NCBI GenBank assembly: GCA_022793065.1
Contig: JAAWCE010000014.1
Span: 1-64,000, forward strand
Origin: Lachnospiraceae bacterium
GTDB lineage: Bacteria; Bacillota; Clostridia; Lachnospirales; Lachnospiraceae
Direction: 5' to 3'
Length of the DNA stretch: 64,000 nucleotides
A program made the translations under genes and the position numbers. The notes beneath the pieces are model-generated. The model did not search any database and had not been told where the DNA came from. It was given only the letters and a program-made list of their open reading frames with translations. Below are positions 63,120-64,000 of this stretch, one piece after another; the first letter of the stretch is position 1, and each line of letters opens with the position of its first letter.

Positions 63120-63223
63120 AAAAAACACCCACGAAACAGTATTAGCAGCTACTGTCCCGTGGATGAAGAATCCACTGCCACTCATGTGACCCGACTCCAT
63201 GACATTCATCACGGCCTGTTCAG
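63120..63223 (-). ncRNA. NiCo (czcD) riboswitch with overlapping terminator
   Basis: The leader of the CDF gene matches the NiCo riboswitch as I remember it: in order GAACAGGC, AGTCGGG, GTGGCAG and GGGACAG, separated by stems. P1 pairs ACTG (63220-63223) with CAGT (63150-63153). P4 pairs 63158-63163 with 63169-63174. A terminator stem (63128-63140 with 63149-63161) followed by TTTTT shares bases 63158-63161 with P4, so the two are mutually exclusive: metal binding should favour P4 and read-through (an ON switch). The order of elements and the CDF gene downstream support the call. Confidence 0.85.
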
Positions 63224-63262
63224 TTTGTACTGTAGATTTATATGCAGTGCAAAGAGTAGATT

Positions 63263-63291
63263 TAGAATAACACGAATATTCCAGTCTGTCA
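63263..63291 (-). promoter_or_regulatory. Promoter of the NiCo riboswitch-CDF transcript
   Basis: TTGACA (63286-63291), 17-bp spacer, TATTCT (63263-63268) on the minus strand, 40 bp before the riboswitch core. Confidence 0.7.
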
Positions 63292-63464
63292 ATGGCTAAA
63301 GATATGCAATTTTCCAGCTTGCTAACCCGCCATAACAGAGTTAAGATACGACAACCGCCGTCTATTCTGGACACATAATAAATCGACTGCTCATCAATAC
63401 AGAAATCATTCGCAATTATATCGTCATACAGTGTAATTTCGCTGCTTGAAACATCATACTGGAC
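63270..63464 (-). pseudogene. Start-less coding fragment upstream of the CDF promoter
   Basis: An open stretch on the minus strand reads YDVSSSEITLYDDIIANDF and IDEQSIYYVSRIDGG before running into the CDF promoter. YYVSRIDGG resembles the repeats of DUF5050-type beta-propeller proteins, so it may be a remnant of such a gene. Short and without a start; low confidence. The rest of 63300-63485 is featureless. Confidence 0.3.
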
Positions 63465-63485
63465 CTATGTCAATACTTTGGACAC

Positions 63486-63520
63486 AAAAAGAGTGGGTAG
63501 GAACTAACTCCGCCCACTCT
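63486..63520 (-). terminator. Terminator of the Uma2 gene
   Basis: AGAGTGGG and CCCACTCT arms (63490-63497 and 63513-63520) with a paired inner GGA/TCC, followed by TTTTTG on the minus strand. Confidence 0.85.
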
Positions 63521-63527
63521 AAGTTGC

Positions 63528-64000
63528 TTATTCAGAAAACACTTTGTTTAACTCAATAAAACACCCATCAAGTACGTTAACCTTTGCCACATCTTCACGC
63601 CCGTAATCCTCACGGAGCCTAAAAGAACCGTTGCTATCTGGGAGAAACACCATCACAGATCTGTTCTCCGGGTCTACAATCCAATATTCTCGCACCCCAG
63701 CTTGCTGATATAGGTTTAACTTCACAAGCCGGTCATGGCGAAGAGAGGAAGAGGACAAGATTTCAACAATCAGATCCGGCGCTCCCTTGCAGCCGTGCTT
63801 ATCCAGCTTGCTCTGGTCACATACCACAGAGATGTCTGGCTCAACCACAGTGTCAACGTCCTCCGGCCTGTTCCCATCCTGCTCAAACAGCCGAACGCCG
63901 AATGGGGCAGAGTAGACCTCGCATTTTTTACCCTCAAGATAATTTGCAAACTGGCGGAATTACTCGCCGCTAATCTTCTGATGGATTCTGGACGGTGTTG
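63528..64000 (-). pseudogene. Uma2-family (DUF820) nuclease-like gene, truncated by a stop codon and the window edge
   Basis: Uma2 proteins have a PD-(D/E)xK nuclease-like fold and occur in large families of unknown role. The frame reads RIHQKISGE, then TAA (63960-63962), then FRQFANYLEGKKCEVYSAPF, and continues through VVEPDISVV, KGAPDLIVEILS and KLNLYQQAGVREYWIVDPE. In intact homologues the position of the stop is usually a leucine (SGELYRQF), so a TTA-to-TAA change is likely. The 5' end lies outside the window. A restart at an internal GTG would lack the N-terminal helix, so the gene is probably inactive. Confidence 0.7.

Noticed and set aside
63078..63374. Minus-strand open frame across the CDF leader
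   Set aside because: It covers the NiCo riboswitch and its terminator; the conserved features are RNA elements, and there is no ribosome site.
63460..63490. TGGACC...TTTGGACAC sequence resembling an IS3-type end
   Set aside because: Only one short, imperfect similarity; no inverted partner, transposase or target duplication seen.
1..64000. Looked for tRNA, rRNA, tmRNA, CRISPR arrays, T-boxes and prophage genes
   Set aside because: None recognised in the intergenic regions or coding content; a tRNAscan-SE and Infernal run would settle small RNA genes.

Overview
The window looks like chromosomal DNA of a Gram-positive anaerobe of the class Clostridia, most likely a gut Lachnospiraceae species. 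Evidence: strong AGGAGG ribosome binding sites, TTGACA-17-TATAAT promoters, an oxygen-sensitive class III ribonucleotide reductase, a ferredoxin-type aldo/keto reductase, FeoAB iron uptake, BlaI/BlaR1-like and AgrC-like sensors, and the rimP-nusA-rnpM-ylxQ-infB-rbfA-nrnA-truB-ribF order of Firmicutes. Family assignment is inference. Almost all genes lie on the minus strand; plus-strand genes are an amidohydrolase, a DtxR-like regulator and a BlaI/BlaR1-like unit. I saw no rRNA, tRNA, CRISPR array, prophage or intact insertion sequence.

Layout. 0.1-5.4 kb: metal block (ArsR plus CSCS permease; feoA-feoA-feoB with TTAG-N6-CTAA operators and a Fur-like box) and a VOC protein. 5.5-13.7 kb: amidohydrolase, acyl-CoA ligase, DtxR-like regulator, nrdD-nrdG behind paired NrdR boxes, then a DnaJ/DUF5685/zinc-ribbon cluster. 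13.9-20.7 kb: TldE/TldD peptidase pair, pnp, rpsO, an SH3-NlpC/P60 wall hydrolase. 20.8-31.9 kb: Na/Pi symporter-PhoU protein and the long translation/transcription-factor operon from rimP to ribF, with a leader hairpin. 32-34.8 kb: lipoprotein, then BlaI-like repressor, M56 sensor peptidase and a tiny exported protein. 34.9-37.0 kb: AT-rich type II restriction-modification pair. 37.1-47.4 kb: DUF4132 giant protein, aldo/keto reductase, HAD phosphatase, orphan GHKL kinase, small hypotheticals and a double SWIM zinc-finger protein, with several gene remnants. 47.9-53.6 kb: OmpR/HisKA two-component system with a MacB-type ABC transporter. 53.8-60.1 kb: LytTR/GHKL two-component system, lipoprotein and an ABC transporter with three membrane proteins. 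60.2-64 kb: esterase, GNAT, a CDF metal exporter under a NiCo riboswitch, and an Uma2 gene broken by a nonsense codon.

Most notable are two families of dispersed intergenic repeats. Family A (145 bp, copies at 4417-4561 and 61904-62048) and family B (67 bp, copies at 5328-5394 and 25935-26001) both end exactly at the Shine-Dalgarno/start codon of unrelated downstream genes, so each copy supplies that gene's 5' untranslated region and ribosome binding site. A third, single-copy element (55064-55178) has the same placement. They could be mobile or shared translational-control leaders. The metal-related control is also rich: a NiCo riboswitch with an overlapping terminator, two matching DtxR-type operators and a Fur-like box within one window.

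Limits: family names are from memory of motifs, not searches; coordinates of start codons were chosen by ribosome binding site and known family N-termini where I could, and are stated in each entry.
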